This document shows positions 44,132-53,195 of a stretch of 64,000 nucleotides of DNA, piece by piece (positions within the stretch are counted from its first letter, which is position 1; every line of letters begins with the position of its first letter). This stretch comes from Pseudomonas ovata (lineage in GTDB: Bacteria > Pseudomonadota > Gammaproteobacteria > Pseudomonadales > Pseudomonadaceae). The translations under genes were made by a program, and so were the position numbers. The stretch is from contig NZ_QFFU01000002.1 of the NCBI RefSeq assembly GCF_003131185.1, positions 1-64,000 on the forward strand. The letters run 5' to 3'. Below the pieces are notes generated by a model. It did no database searches. It had not been told where the DNA came from and saw only the letters and a list, made by a program, of their open reading frames with translations.

Positions 44132-44725
44132 ATGCACATTCAATTGCTCAAGGGCGCGCAGATCGAGCCCTTTATCGACGCGCTGGCGCACCTGCGCATC
44201 ACGGTGTTTCGCGAGTTCCCGTACCTGTACGACGGCACCCTGGCCTACGAGGCCGAGTACCTGTCGATCTACCTGCGCAGCCCGGACAGCCTGTGTGTGC
44301 TGGTGCACGATGACGCAGGCGAAGTGGTGGGCGCCAGCACCGGGCTGCCGTTGGCGGATGAGGCCGAGGCGTTCCGGCGCCCGTTCGGGCAGGCCGGCCT
44401 CGACCCGCAGCGGGTGTTCTACTGCGCCGAATCGGTGGTGTTGCCGGCCTGGCGTGGCCGTGGCCTGGGCGTGCGCTTTTTCGACGCCCGCGAGGCCCAT
44501 GCCCGGGCGCTGGAGCGTTTCGACCTGTGTGCCTTCTGCGCCGTGCAGCGCCCTGTCGATCATCCGCGCCGCCCGGCCGGCTACCAGCCGCTGGATGCCT
44601 TCTGGGCTCGTCGCGGTTACCGCCATCACCCCGAACTGCACACCGAGTATCACTGGCGCGACCTGGATGAAACCTGTGAGTCGGCCAAACCCATGTCGTT
44701 CTGGCTCAAGGAACTTGCCCAATGA
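44132..44725 (+). CDS. GNAT family N-acetyltransferase
   Basis: 197 residues. The GNAT core covers about 45-165, with VVLPAWRGRGLGVRFFDAREAHA near 108 (the R-G-x-G-x-G acetyl-CoA pyrophosphate loop) and RPAGYQPLDAFWARRGYRHH near 148. It overlaps the nitrilase-family gene by 4 bases (ATGA), implying a joint task, possibly acylation and hydrolysis of an amide-containing metabolite. Substrate unknown. Confidence 0.88.
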   Translation: MHIQLLKGAQIEPFIDALAHLRITVFREFPYLYDGTLAYEAEYLSIYLRSPDSLCVLVHDDAGEVVGASTGLPLADEAEAFRRPFGQAGLDPQRVFYCAESVVLPAWRGRGLGVRFFDAREAHARALERFDLCAFCAVQRPVDHPRRPAGYQPLDAFWARRGYRHHPELHTEYHWRDLDETCESAKPMSFWLKELAQ

Positions 44726-45603
44726 TCACCGTCGCCGCGTGCCAGTACCACATCGACCTGCTGGAAACCTGGGACGCCTACGCCGCTCATCTCACCGGTC
44801 TGTGCGAGCAGGCCGCTGCACAGGGCGCGCAGTTGCTGCTGTTGCCCGAATACGCAGGCCTGGTACTGACCGGCCAGTTGCCGGCTGCCGAGCGCAGCGA
44901 CCTGCAGGCCTCGATTGCCGGTATCCAGCCGTTGCTGCCGCGCTGGCTGGAGCTGTGCCAAGGCCTGGCCAGGCGCCTGAACATTCACCTGCAACCAGGC
45001 AGCGTGGCGGTGCTGGACGACGACGGCCAGTACCGCAATCGCGCCTGGCTGTTCGGGCCGGACGGTTGCCTGGGCCGCCAGGACAAACTGACCATGACCC
45101 GTTTCGAACGTGAGCAATGGAACATCGTGCCCGGCCAGGGGCTGCGGGTCTTCGACACGCCCTTGGGCAAGCTGGGCATCCTGATCTGCTACGACAATGA
45201 GTTTCCAATGCTGGCACGGCGGCTGGCCGAAGGCGGGGCCGACCTGATCCTGGCACCCAGCTGCACCGACACCGAGGCCGGTTTCTACCGCGTGCGCATC
45301 GGCGCCCAGGCCCGCGCCCTGGAAAACCAGATCGCGGTCCTGCAATCGCCCACCGTGGGCCTGGCGCCCTGGTCGCCGGCGCTGGATGAAAACATCGGCC
45401 GTGCAGCGTTGTACGTGCCTTCCGATTACGGCATGCCGGCCACTGGTGTGATGGCCGAAAGTGACACGCTATGCCCGGCGGCCAGCCAATGGTTGATCAC
45501 CACGCTGGACCTGGAAGAAGTGCGCCGCCTGCGCGAGCAGGGCCAGGTGTTGACGCGCCGGGACTGGCCGCAACAATTCGAGTGTCAGCTGATCGAGGCC
45601 TGA
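44722..45603 (+). CDS. Carbon-nitrogen hydrolase (nitrilase superfamily)
   Basis: 293 residues. Catalytic triad candidates: Glu in LLLLPEYAG (near 41), Lys in GRQDKLTMTRFE (near 119) and Cys in LGILICYDNEFP (near 157). CN-hydrolases cleave amides, carbamoyl groups or nitriles. The pairing with a GNAT gene recurs in bacteria, but the substrate is unknown. The 3' end overlaps the convergent DUF1810 gene by 19 bases. Confidence 0.9.
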   Translation: MITVAACQYHIDLLETWDAYAAHLTGLCEQAAAQGAQLLLLPEYAGLVLTGQLPAAERSDLQASIAGIQPLLPRWLELCQGLARRLNIHLQPGSVAVLDDDGQYRNRAWLFGPDGCLGRQDKLTMTRFEREQWNIVPGQGLRVFDTPLGKLGILICYDNEFPMLARRLAEGGADLILAPSCTDTEAGFYRVRIGAQARALENQIAVLQSPTVGLAPWSPALDENIGRAALYVPSDYGMPATGVMAESDTLCPAASQWLITTLDLEEVRRLREQGQVLTRRDWPQQFECQLIEA

Positions 45604-46022
45604 TTGAGCAGGGTCAATGTCCTGGGGTCGGGTTCGCCCTGGTAGAACTGCCGCAAGGCCTGCTCGAACACCGCAGGCGCCGGCGCGACATGGGCGAACA
45701 GGGTCAGGCAGGAGCGAAACTTCAGGTCATCGGGAGAGCCCAGGATGTGCAGGGCGCTTTTATCGGTGTGCTGCAGCATGGCCTCGACCGCCTGCACAAG
45801 CCTGGAGCCGAGCCGTTCATGGGCCAGGTAAGCCCGGGCTTGCGCGCCGTCGGCCAGGCCGAAGTGCTCGGCTGTCGAGCTACGGCCCAAGCCCTTGAGT
45901 TGCGGGAACACGAACCAGATCCAGTGGCTCGTCTTGCGCCCGGCGTGCAGCTCGCTCATGACCTGATCGAAGACCGGATCCTGAGCGTCGATGAAGCGTT
46001 GCAGGCTGTCGGTGGCGGGCAT
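45585..46022 (-). CDS. DUF1810 family protein
   Basis: 145 residues. DUF1810 signatures: LQRFIDAQDPVFDQVMSELHAGRKTSHWIWFVFPQLKGLGRSSTA at the N-terminus and the calpastatin-like C-terminal half LHILGSPDDLKFRSCLTLFA. Length is typical. Function unknown. The gene ends convergently with the nitrilase gene and is followed upstream by the REP array. Confidence 0.9.
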   Translation of the reverse strand: MPATDSLQRFIDAQDPVFDQVMSELHAGRKTSHWIWFVFPQLKGLGRSSTAEHFGLADGAQARAYLAHERLGSRLVQAVEAMLQHTDKSALHILGSPDDLKFRSCLTLFAHVAPAPAVFEQALRQFYQGEPDPRTLTLLNQASIS

Positions 46023-46052
46023 GGAAACACCTCCTGAGATTCAAAAAACACT

Positions 46053-46410
46053 GTTGGAGCGACCAACGGTCGCGAAAGGGCCAACACATTCGACATTTTC
46101 AGCGCCTGAGCCTCTGCATTCGCGACCGGTGGTCGCTCCCACGGGTTCTGTATTGGCGCTCTATTTCGCGCACGACACAGGTCTTGTAGGAGCGACCAGC
46201 GGTCGCGAAAGGGCCGACACATTCGACATTTTCAGCGCCTGAGCCTCTGCATTCGCGACCGGTGGTCGCTCCCACGGGTTCTGTATTGGCGCTCTATTTC
46301 GCGCACGACACAGGTCTTGTAGGAGCGACCAACGGTCGCGAATGCGGCAAACCCGATCCCATAGATCCGGATCATGGAGGCACTTTCGCGACCGGGTGGT
46401 CGCTCCCACA
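46053..46410. repeat. REP family A array with 133-bp tandem duplication
   Basis: Six family A palindromes in alternating orientation between the DUF1810 gene and the ABC operon. Units 46053-46185 and 46186-46318 are near-identical 133-bp tandem copies (each forward REP, ACATTCGACATTTTCAGCGC, inverted REP, TTCTGTATTGGCGCTC). A third forward REP starts at 46319 and the last inverted copy ends at 46410. It occupies nearly all of the 412-base gap; nothing else is seen there. Confidence 0.92.
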
Positions 46411-46434
46411 CGTTATCTGCCTGTACGTCAGGTC

Positions 46435-47463
46435 CTACCGTTCGATCTGCCGGTTCCAGCGTGCGTTCCATTCCGGACGCAGTTTGTTGACTTCATCCCA
46501 GTTGATGGTCACCGCGGTCTTCAGGTAGGTCTGCATGGCCTCGACCTGGCCACGGGTCTTGTCGGTGGTCGGGGTGGTGGGGTTGGACGGGATCTGGTCG
46601 CCCAGCTCCAGCGCCGGCGACTGGGCTTCTGGGCTCAGCAGGAACTGCGCCAGTTTCTGCGCCAGTTCCGGCTGGTCATTGTTGGCCACCACGCATTCGG
46701 CCTGGTTGAGCACCACGGCGCCCTCCTTGGGCGCGGCGTATTCCACCGGGATGCCCTTGAGCTTGAGCGCGGTCACCTGCGTCGGGGTCAGCGGAAAGAG
46801 GGCAGCTTCGTCGGTCTGGACCATTTCCGACAGCTTGGCCGAATTGGGAATGTACTCCAGCACGTTCGGGCCGACCTGCTTGGGCCAGGCGGTAAAGCCC
46901 GGGTCGACGTTGGTCTCGTCGCCACCCTGCAGGCGGTTGTACATCAGAAAACCGTGCAGGCCGAAGGTCGAGGACGCCAGCGACTGGAACACCACCTTGT
47001 TCTTGAAGCGCGCATCACTCAGGTCGCTCCAGGACGTCGGCGCCGCCCAGCCTTTTTCCTTGAACATACGGCTGTTGTAGGCCAGCCCCGTGACCCCCAG
47101 GCTCACGGCGGCGGCCTTGTCCTTGATCAGCGCCTTCTCCGGCAACTGCGCCAGGGTCGGGTTGGGCGTCAGGGTGCTGCACAGGTTCATGCCGATGGCG
47201 CGGTACATGATGCCGTCGTCGAGCACCATCACATGGATGGCCGGCTTGTTCGGCGTGGCCTGCACCTTGGCCAGGATATCGGCCGAGGTGCCCGGCACGA
47301 TCACCACCTTGACGCCGTTGGCTTTCTCGAAGGCGGGCAGAATGTTGTCAGTGAACAACCGCTCCATGGTGCCGCCGTTCATGCCCAGGTACAGGGTGGG
47401 CTCGGCCATGGCCACGGCGGGCAGGCAGCAGAACAGAGCGAGCAGACGATGCTTGTGCGTCAT
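46435..47463 (-). CDS. Extracellular solute-binding protein, polyamine (PotD)-type ABC transporter
   Basis: 342 residues from the ATG at 47463. A Sec signal peptide (MTHKHRLLALFCCLPAVAMA, cleavage before EPTLYLG) precedes a two-lobe binding protein with family features NILPAFEKANGVKVVIVPGTSADILAKV and VTGLAYNSRMFKEKG near 125-140. It is the last gene of the seven-gene minus-strand operon and overlaps the FAD oxidoreductase gene by 4 bases. It binds the periplasmic substrate for the permeases encoded at 50244-51911. The ligand may be a cationic amine, opine or imino acid, judging from its neighbours. Confidence 0.9.
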   Translation of the reverse strand: MTHKHRLLALFCCLPAVAMAEPTLYLGMNGGTMERLFTDNILPAFEKANGVKVVIVPGTSADILAKVQATPNKPAIHVMVLDDGIMYRAIGMNLCSTLTPNPTLAQLPEKALIKDKAAAVSLGVTGLAYNSRMFKEKGWAAPTSWSDLSDARFKNKVVFQSLASSTFGLHGFLMYNRLQGGDETNVDPGFTAWPKQVGPNVLEYIPNSAKLSEMVQTDEAALFPLTPTQVTALKLKGIPVEYAAPKEGAVVLNQAECVVANNDQPELAQKLAQFLLSPEAQSPALELGDQIPSNPTTPTTDKTRGQVEAMQTYLKTAVTINWDEVNKLRPEWNARWNRQIER

Positions 47464-48596
47464 GACAGGTGTTCCTTCTGGGTGGGAATCGTGTGAAAAC
47501 GACCAATGGAAAAGGCGGCCAGGCTGAGCCGTGGCGCACCGAGCAGAATGCATTGCGCCAGGGCCTCACCGGCCGCCGGGCCGATCTGGAAGCCGGCGCC
47601 GGCAAAGCCGAAGCCGTGCAGCAGGCCGGGTTGGGTCAGGCTGGGTCCGATCACCGGTTCGTCATCGGGCAGGTAGCCCTCGGTGCCGCTCCAGGTCCGG
47701 ATGGCCTGGGCGCCGGTCAGGGCCGGGTACAGTTCGGTGGCGTTGCGCAGGATGTCCAGCACGGCGGCTTGACCGGCACGCGCAGTGGTGGGCCCCAGGG
47801 CAAAGCCGCGTCCGCCGCCCAGCACACAATTGCCGCGGCTGACCTGGCGGGCATAGATGCCACCGCCCTCGACCCCGGTGCTGGCAGTCATGAACAGGGG
47901 CAAGGGTTCGGTCACCAGCATGGCCGGGTGCGCGGCGGTCAGCGGCACCGGCTCACCGAAACGCTCGGCCAGTTGCGCCGACCAGGCACCGGCGCAATTC
48001 AGCAGCCAAGGGGCGCGCAGCGTCAGGCCATTGCTGCACTGCACGCTAAAGCGCTGGCCATCGTGCGTCACTTCCAGCACCTGGCATTGTTCAAACACCT
48101 GCGCGCCGCTGCGCTGCGCCGCCTGGGCGAAGGCCGGCGACACCAGGCGCGGATTGGCATGGCCGTCCTCGGGGCAGTACGAGGCGCCGACGGCAATGTC
48201 GCCGACCCAGGCAAAGCGCTCGCGCAGGGCGCGCCGGTCCAGCAGTTGCAGGTTCAGGTCATAATCCCGGGTCTGGCGCTCATAGGCCTGCAAGGCGGCA
48301 AAGTCCGCGTCGCTGCGGGCCAGCTTCAAGTGCCCGGAGCGGGTGTATTCGCCGTCCACGCCGATCCAGTCGCGCAACTGGCCCCAGATGGCATGAGCGC
48401 GGGTCGACAGCGGCAGTTGCACCAGGGTCCGGCCCTGGCGGCGCACGCCGCCGTAATTCACGCCGCTGGAATGCGAGCCGCAGAAGTCCCGCTCGACCAG
48501 CGCCACGCGCTGGCCGCCGCGTGCCAGGTTCAGCGCCGCGCTGCTGCCGACGATGCCGCCGCCGACCACCACGACGTCCACTTCGATGAGGCTCAT
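47460..48596 (-). CDS. FAD-dependent oxidoreductase (DAO/SoxB-like), catalytic subunit of an opine/hydroxyproline-type dehydrogenase
   Basis: 378 residues. A DAO fold with VDVVVVGGGIVGSSAALNLARGG at 6-28, SSGVNYGGVRRQG near 44, and WSGTEGYLPDDEPVIGPS plus GFGFAGAGFQIGPAAGEALAQ in the C-terminal FAD-binding part. It matches the beta-type subunit of HcnABC, OoxAB and LhpBEF-like three-part enzymes. Those proteins oxidise the C-N bond of glycine, opines or D-hydroxyproline and pass electrons through the two other subunits. Both flanking genes overlap by 4 bases. Confidence 0.88.
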   Translation of the reverse strand: MSLIEVDVVVVGGGIVGSSAALNLARGGQRVALVERDFCGSHSSGVNYGGVRRQGRTLVQLPLSTRAHAIWGQLRDWIGVDGEYTRSGHLKLARSDADFAALQAYERQTRDYDLNLQLLDRRALRERFAWVGDIAVGASYCPEDGHANPRLVSPAFAQAAQRSGAQVFEQCQVLEVTHDGQRFSVQCSNGLTLRAPWLLNCAGAWSAQLAERFGEPVPLTAAHPAMLVTEPLPLFMTASTGVEGGGIYARQVSRGNCVLGGGRGFALGPTTARAGQAAVLDILRNATELYPALTGAQAIRTWSGTEGYLPDDEPVIGPSLTQPGLLHGFGFAGAGFQIGPAAGEALAQCILLGAPRLSLAAFSIGRFHTIPTQKEHLS

Positions 48597-49951
48597 GGGG
48601 CGATCTCCAGGCCAAAGGGCAGCGGCTTGACCGGCGCCTGGCCGCGCAAGCGCCCGACCTGATCAACCGGCCGGCCGCTTTCACAGGCAATCAGTTCCAT
48701 GGCGGCGGCGCCGCAGACCCGGCCCTGGCAGCGGCCCATGCCGACCCGACATATAGCCTTGACCCGGTTGATCTCCCAATGCCCGGCGCGCACGGTGTCG
48801 CGGATGTCCCCAGCCGTCACTTGCTCACAGCGGCACACGGTCAGGTCATCTGGTGCCTGCCGGGCCCAGTCTTGCGGGAACGGAAAAGCCTGTTCCAGGC
48901 CGTGGCGAAAGCGCTGCAACCGGGCCAGGCGCTTTTGCAGCTGCGCGCTGCGCACGGTGTCGATGGGCAGGCCTTGATCGGCCAGCAGTGTCAGCGCCGC
49001 CAGTTCGCCGGTCATTTCCGCGCCATCGGCCCCGAGGATACCGGCGCCGTCGCCGGCCAGGTACACGCCTTCGCGGCTGGCGCGACCCAGCGCGTCACGT
49101 TCGGGCAGCCAGGCGCGATTGAGCGGGCTCCAGGCGAAGGTGCAGCCGAGCAGGTCGGCCAGTTGCGTTTCGCAGCGCAAGGCATGGGCGAAGGCCAGCG
49201 CGTCGCAGGCCAGTGTCTGTACCTGGCCGGCTTTGCTCCAGCGCACCGCGCTGACCCGCTGCTGGCCTTCGACGCCCAGCAAGGTGACGCCCTGATGCAC
49301 CGCGATGCCGTGGGCGGTGAGCCAGGCGCGGTAATACAGGCCCTTGGCGAAGGTGCCAGGTTGCCAGAGCAAACCGGGCAGGGCGCGCACCTGGGCGCTG
49401 AATGGCGAGGTGTCGAGCACGGCACACACAGTGGCACCGGCCTTGGCGTATTGGTACGCCACCAGGTACAGCAATGGCCCGCTGCCAGCCAGCACCACGC
49501 GCTCGCCAATGGCACAGCCCTGGAATTTCAGCGCAATCTGCGCCGCGCCCAGGGTATAGACGCCGGGCAGGGTCCAGCCCGGAATCGGCAGCACTCGGTC
49601 AGTGGCGCCGGTGGCGACGATGAGGCGTTGGTAGTCAAGCTGGCCGGCCTGGGAGCCCTGGTGCAGGGTGTCCAGAGTCTGGTGCTCGGCGTTCCACACC
49701 AGCGTGTCGGGGCGGTAGTCGATATGAGGGCGCAACTGCTCCAGCGTGCCATGCAGCGCCTGGGCCTTGCCAGCCTCCAGGCCATACAAGACCCTGGCGC
49801 TGCGGCGAAAGTTGGCCGGTTGCTGGCGGTAAATCTGCCCGCCGCCACGGCTGGCTTCATCCAGCAGCACCGGGCGCACGCCATGGGCCACCAGGGTCTG
49901 CGCCGCACGGATACCGGCAGGACCGGCACCGATGATGACGGTCTGGCTCAT
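48593..49951 (-). CDS. NAD(P)/FAD-binding oxidoreductase with BFD-like [2Fe-2S] domain (HcnB/OoxA/LhpE-type subunit)
   Basis: 452 residues from the ATG at 49951, whose ATGA overlaps the previous stop; a GTG at 49957 is less likely. Rossmann motif TVIIGAGPAGIRAAQTL at 4-20, SRGGGQIYRQQP near 34, second nucleotide site VVLAGSGPLLYLVAYQYAKAG near 155, and GVYLAGDGAGILGADGA near 280. The C-terminal cysteine domain (TVCRCEQV ... CRVGMGRCQGRVCG) is of the bacterioferritin-associated ferredoxin type. It is the electron-relay alpha-type subunit. Confidence 0.88.
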   Translation of the reverse strand: MSQTVIIGAGPAGIRAAQTLVAHGVRPVLLDEASRGGGQIYRQQPANFRRSARVLYGLEAGKAQALHGTLEQLRPHIDYRPDTLVWNAEHQTLDTLHQGSQAGQLDYQRLIVATGATDRVLPIPGWTLPGVYTLGAAQIALKFQGCAIGERVVLAGSGPLLYLVAYQYAKAGATVCAVLDTSPFSAQVRALPGLLWQPGTFAKGLYYRAWLTAHGIAVHQGVTLLGVEGQQRVSAVRWSKAGQVQTLACDALAFAHALRCETQLADLLGCTFAWSPLNRAWLPERDALGRASREGVYLAGDGAGILGADGAEMTGELAALTLLADQGLPIDTVRSAQLQKRLARLQRFRHGLEQAFPFPQDWARQAPDDLTVCRCEQVTAGDIRDTVRAGHWEINRVKAICRVGMGRCQGRVCGAAAMELIACESGRPVDQVGRLRGQAPVKPLPFGLEIAP

Positions 49952-50247
49952 AGGCACCGCCCCGGATCACGGGTCACGCACAGGTCCGGTTCGACAAAGG
50001 TCGAGCAGGCGCGCACGCGGCGGCCGTCGGCCAGGCGCACCCAGCAGTCCTGGCAGGCGCCCATCAGGCAGAAGCCGGCGCGGGGTTCGGCATTGAAATC
50101 GCTGCCGCGCAGGTGTTGATCGCAGGTCAGGATGGCGGTCAGCAGCGTGTCGCCGGCCAAGGCCTGGGCGGGCTGGCCGTCGAGCACAAAGGTCACCGGT
50201 TGCCGGTCGTGCTCGGCCAGGCGTTTGAACAAGGGCGCACGGTTCAT
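49948..50247 (-). CDS. (2Fe-2S)-binding small subunit (HcnA/LhpF-like)
   Basis: 99 residues, Fer2_4-type ferredoxin fold. Cys pattern: CDQHLRG near 42, then AGFCLMGACQDCWVRLADGRRVRAC supplying the cluster ligands. It is the gamma-type subunit of the three-part dehydrogenase. It overlaps the permease gene upstream and the FAD/NAD subunit gene downstream by 4 bases each. Confidence 0.88.
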   Translation of the reverse strand: MNRAPLFKRLAEHDRQPVTFVLDGQPAQALAGDTLLTAILTCDQHLRGSDFNAEPRAGFCLMGACQDCWVRLADGRRVRACSTFVEPDLCVTRDPGRCL

Positions 50248-51038
50248 TGTTTGCCCACCAAGACCCGGTCCAGGCCGTAGACACGATCCAGGGCAATCAT
50301 GGTCAGCGCCGTGACCCCGATCACCAGCGCCGACACCGCCGCCATCATCGGGTCGATGGATTCGGTGGCGTACACGTACATGCGCACCGGCAGGGTCTGG
50401 GTGGCTGGCGAGGTGATAAAGATCGACAGCGTGACTTCGTCGAAGCTGTTGATGAACGCCAGCAGCCAGCCACCGGCGACCCCCGGCAGGATCATCGGCA
50501 GGGTGATCCTGCAGAACATCGTCACGCGACCCGCTCCCAGGCTTTGCGCGGCCTGTTCGGCGCTGCGGTCAATACCGATGGCGGCGGCCAGCACCAGGCG
50601 CAGCACATAAGGCGTAATGACCACCACGTGGGCCAGCACCAGCCAGGTGAAGCTGCCGTTGACACCCAGCAGGGCGAACAGGCGCAGCATCGCCACCCCC
50701 AGCACCAGGTGCGGAATGATGATCGGCGACAGCAACAGGCCGTTGAGAAAACCCTGGCCGGGGAAGCTGTAGCGGGTCAGGGCCAGCCCCGCCGGCACGG
50801 CGATCAGGGTGGCCAGCGTTGCTGACAGCGCGGCCAGTTGCAGGCTGTTATAGAACGCATCGAGAAAGTCAGCGCGCTCGAACACCGCCGCGAACCAGCG
50901 CAGCGACAAGCCGGAGGTCGGTAGGCTCAAGGTGTTTTCCGGGGTGAAGGCCACCAGGCACACCACCGCCAGGGGCGCGAGCATGAACAGCATCACCAGG
51001 GCATGAAAGGACAGGGCCAGCGGGCCGTTACGGGTCAT
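50244..51038 (-). CDS. ABC transporter permease, PotC-like
   Basis: 264 residues, six predicted membrane helices, with the binding-protein-dependent permease loop EQAAQSLGAGRVTMFCRITLPMILPG near 175-200. It pairs with the PotB-like permease and the ATPase encoded upstream. The start is 3 bases after the stop of the PotB-like gene. Confidence 0.9.
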   Translation of the reverse strand: MTRNGPLALSFHALVMLFMLAPLAVVCLVAFTPENTLSLPTSGLSLRWFAAVFERADFLDAFYNSLQLAALSATLATLIAVPAGLALTRYSFPGQGFLNGLLLSPIIIPHLVLGVAMLRLFALLGVNGSFTWLVLAHVVVITPYVLRLVLAAAIGIDRSAEQAAQSLGAGRVTMFCRITLPMILPGVAGGWLLAFINSFDEVTLSIFITSPATQTLPVRMYVYATESIDPMMAAVSALVIGVTALTMIALDRVYGLDRVLVGKQ

Positions 51039-51041
51039 GGC

Positions 51042-51911
51042 TCAGACTCCAAGGGTGCGTTTGTAGCGGCGTTCGACCAGCCGGTTCCAGCTGAGCATCA
51101 CCAGCAGGTTGATCAGCAGCAGGGCCACGGCGATGGTGGCGCCCATGGGCCAGTTCAGCTCGGCCAGGTACTGGTCGTAGATCATGGTGGCGACCATTTT
51201 CAGGCGCCGTCCGCCCAACAGGCCGGGAATGGCAAAGGAGCTGGCCGCCAGGCCGAAGACGATCAGCGTGCCGGACAAGACGCCGGGCATGATCTGTGGC
51301 AGCACGATGCGACGAAACACCGTCCACTGGCTGGCCCCCAGCGACAGGGCCGCCTGTTCGCCGGCCGGGTCGAGTTTTTGCAGCGAGGTCCACACCGGAA
51401 TGATCATGAACGGCAGCATCACGTGGACCAGGCCGATGATCACCGCAAACGGGGTGTACAGCAGTTTCACCGGTTGCCCGCCCAGGGCGGTGATGCCCTG
51501 GTTGATCAGGCCGTCGGCGCCCAGCAGCAGGCTCCAGCCGAAGGCGCGCACCACCACCGAGATCAGCAGCGGGGTGAGGATCAGGATCAGGAAGATCGAA
51601 CGCCACGGCGCGCCCATGCGGCTGAGGATCATGGCCTCGGGAATGCCGATCAGCACGCACAGCAGGGTCACCAGCGCGCTGATCCAGAAGGTGCGAAAGA
51701 AGATTTCGTAGTAGTAGCTGTCGGTCAGCAGGTTCAGGTAATGGCCGAAGGTGTATTCGCCGGTCTTGATGCCGGTGGCGTAGTCGAAGGCGTTGAACGA
51801 CAGCACCACGGTCAGGCCCAGCGGCAGCACCAGCAGGATCAGAAACAGCAGCATGGCCGGGCTGCTCAGGCCGTAGCCCCAGACGCTGTTGCGCGGTCTT
51901 GTGTCGCTCAT
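51042..51911 (-). CDS. ABC transporter permease, PotB-like
   Basis: 289 residues with six hydrophobic helices (first AMLLFLILLVLPLGLTVVLSF) and the EAA loop EQAALSLGASQWTVFRRIVLPQIMPGV near 195-220. It overlaps the ATPase gene by 4 bases. It would form the heterodimeric membrane channel with the PotC-like protein. Confidence 0.9.
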   Translation of the reverse strand: MSDTRPRNSVWGYGLSSPAMLLFLILLVLPLGLTVVLSFNAFDYATGIKTGEYTFGHYLNLLTDSYYYEIFFRTFWISALVTLLCVLIGIPEAMILSRMGAPWRSIFLILILTPLLISVVVRAFGWSLLLGADGLINQGITALGGQPVKLLYTPFAVIIGLVHVMLPFMIIPVWTSLQKLDPAGEQAALSLGASQWTVFRRIVLPQIMPGVLSGTLIVFGLAASSFAIPGLLGGRRLKMVATMIYDQYLAELNWPMGATIAVALLLINLLVMLSWNRLVERRYKRTLGV

Positions 51912-52927
51912 GCCGCCACCTCGCTGGCGTCAAGTACGCGCAGCAACGCGTCGTCCCAGTCCAGGCTCACGGCATGACCTTCAGGCAGCGGTGCGCTGCC
52001 GTCATTGGCGCGCACCACGGCGACTTCGCCCAGGGCGGTGTCGATGCGGTACAGCCACTGGCTGCCCAGAAAGTAGCGGCAGTTGACGGTGCCTTGCAGC
52101 TTGCCGCTGCCGGCCGCCACCAGGGTGATCTTTTCCGGGCGCAGGCTCAGGGTCAACGGCCCTTCGGCGGCCACCTGCACGCTGCCGTCGGCGGCGCTAA
52201 TGCCGTAGAGGCGGTTGGCCTTGCCGACAAAGTCGGAGATGAACGGCGTGCGCGGGTGTTCGTAAAGACGGTAGGGGTCGTCGACCTGGGTGATGCGCCC
52301 GGCTTGCATGACCACCACGCGGTCGCTGATCGACAGCGCCTCGGCCTGGTCGTGGGTGACCATCAGGGTGGTGATGCCCACTTCGTGCTGGATGCGGCGG
52401 ATCTCGAACTGCATCTCTTCACGCAGGTGCGCGTCCAGGTTCGACAGCGGCTCATCGAGCAGCAGCACCGGCGGTTCGATCACCAGCGCCCGGGCCAGGG
52501 CCACACGCTGGCGCTGGCCACCGGACAATTCGCGCGGGTAGCGTTCGGCGTGCGGGGTCAGGCGCACCAGGGCCAGGGCGCGGTCGACCCGCTGGCCGAT
52601 CTCGGCACGCGGCACCTTGCGCATCTGCAGGCCGAAGGCGACGTTGTCGCGCACACTCATGTGGGGAAACAGCGCGTAGCTCTGGAACACCACCCCCAAG
52701 CCACGGCTGGCCGGCTTGGCATGGGTGATGTCGCGGCCGTCGAGCACGATGGTGCCGCTGGTGACTTCGATGAAGCCGGCAATCATCTGCAAGGTGGTGG
52801 TCTTGCCGCAGCCTGAAGGCCCGAGCAGGGAGACAAATTCGCCTTTTTCGATCGCCAGGCTGGAGCTGGCCACCGCCTCCATGGCGCCGTAGCGCTTGCA
52901 GAGTTTGTCGATCAACAAAAAAGTCAT
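51908..52927 (-). CDS. ABC transporter ATP-binding protein, PotA-like
   Basis: 339 residues. Walker A LLGPSGCGKTTTLQ near 34, signature LSGGQRQRVALARAL near 132, Walker B LLLDEPLSN near 155, switch His in TLMVTHDQAEAL near 190, and a C-terminal TOBE domain (from about 265). First gene of the operon, with the promoter in the 248-base gap to the divergent IclR gene. It energises uptake of the operon's substrate. Confidence 0.93.
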   Translation of the reverse strand: MTFLLIDKLCKRYGAMEAVASSSLAIEKGEFVSLLGPSGCGKTTTLQMIAGFIEVTSGTIVLDGRDITHAKPASRGLGVVFQSYALFPHMSVRDNVAFGLQMRKVPRAEIGQRVDRALALVRLTPHAERYPRELSGGQRQRVALARALVIEPPVLLLDEPLSNLDAHLREEMQFEIRRIQHEVGITTLMVTHDQAEALSISDRVVVMQAGRITQVDDPYRLYEHPRTPFISDFVGKANRLYGISAADGSVQVAAEGPLTLSLRPEKITLVAAGSGKLQGTVNCRYFLGSQWLYRIDTALGEVAVVRANDGSAPLPEGHAVSLDWDDALLRVLDASEVAA

Positions 52928-53110
52928 GGCTGTGCTCCAACGTCAACACCGCCGGCAAGACCGGCAGTTTTCAGGGGGGGCAGGCGCCAACGGCGAAAAG
53001 CAATGCTAGACGGACGTTGGCGCTCGCTTCGATGGCGGCGGCCGATGTTGTGGTATCGCCCTATGGACCCGAGAGTAGGGCAAAGCTTAGGATGGCGACA
53101 AGGCAGTAAT

Positions 53111-53195
53111 TTCACTGAGCGGTAGCTATTTTGAAATTATTCCACTGAATGAAATTTTTGGAGGTTTAAAGCGAAATGGATTCCATTGAGCGAAA
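53111..53195. promoter_or_regulatory. Three copies of a putative IclR operator
   Basis: TTTCACTGAGCGGTA (53111-53125), TTCCACTGAATGAAA (53141-53155) and TTCCATTGAGCGAAA (53181-53195, inside the first codons of the IclR gene). The pattern is TTYCA-YTGAR-YGRAA, a loose palindrome. Start-to-start spacings are 30 and 40 bases, near whole helical turns, which suits cooperative binding. They lie between the divergent IclR gene and the ABC/dehydrogenase operon. Confidence 0.6.

Noticed and set aside
46053..46410. Possible CRISPR array because of evenly repeated 20-24 bp units
   Set aside because: Repeats alternate in orientation, spacers are duplicated rather than unique and no cas genes are present; this is a REP array.
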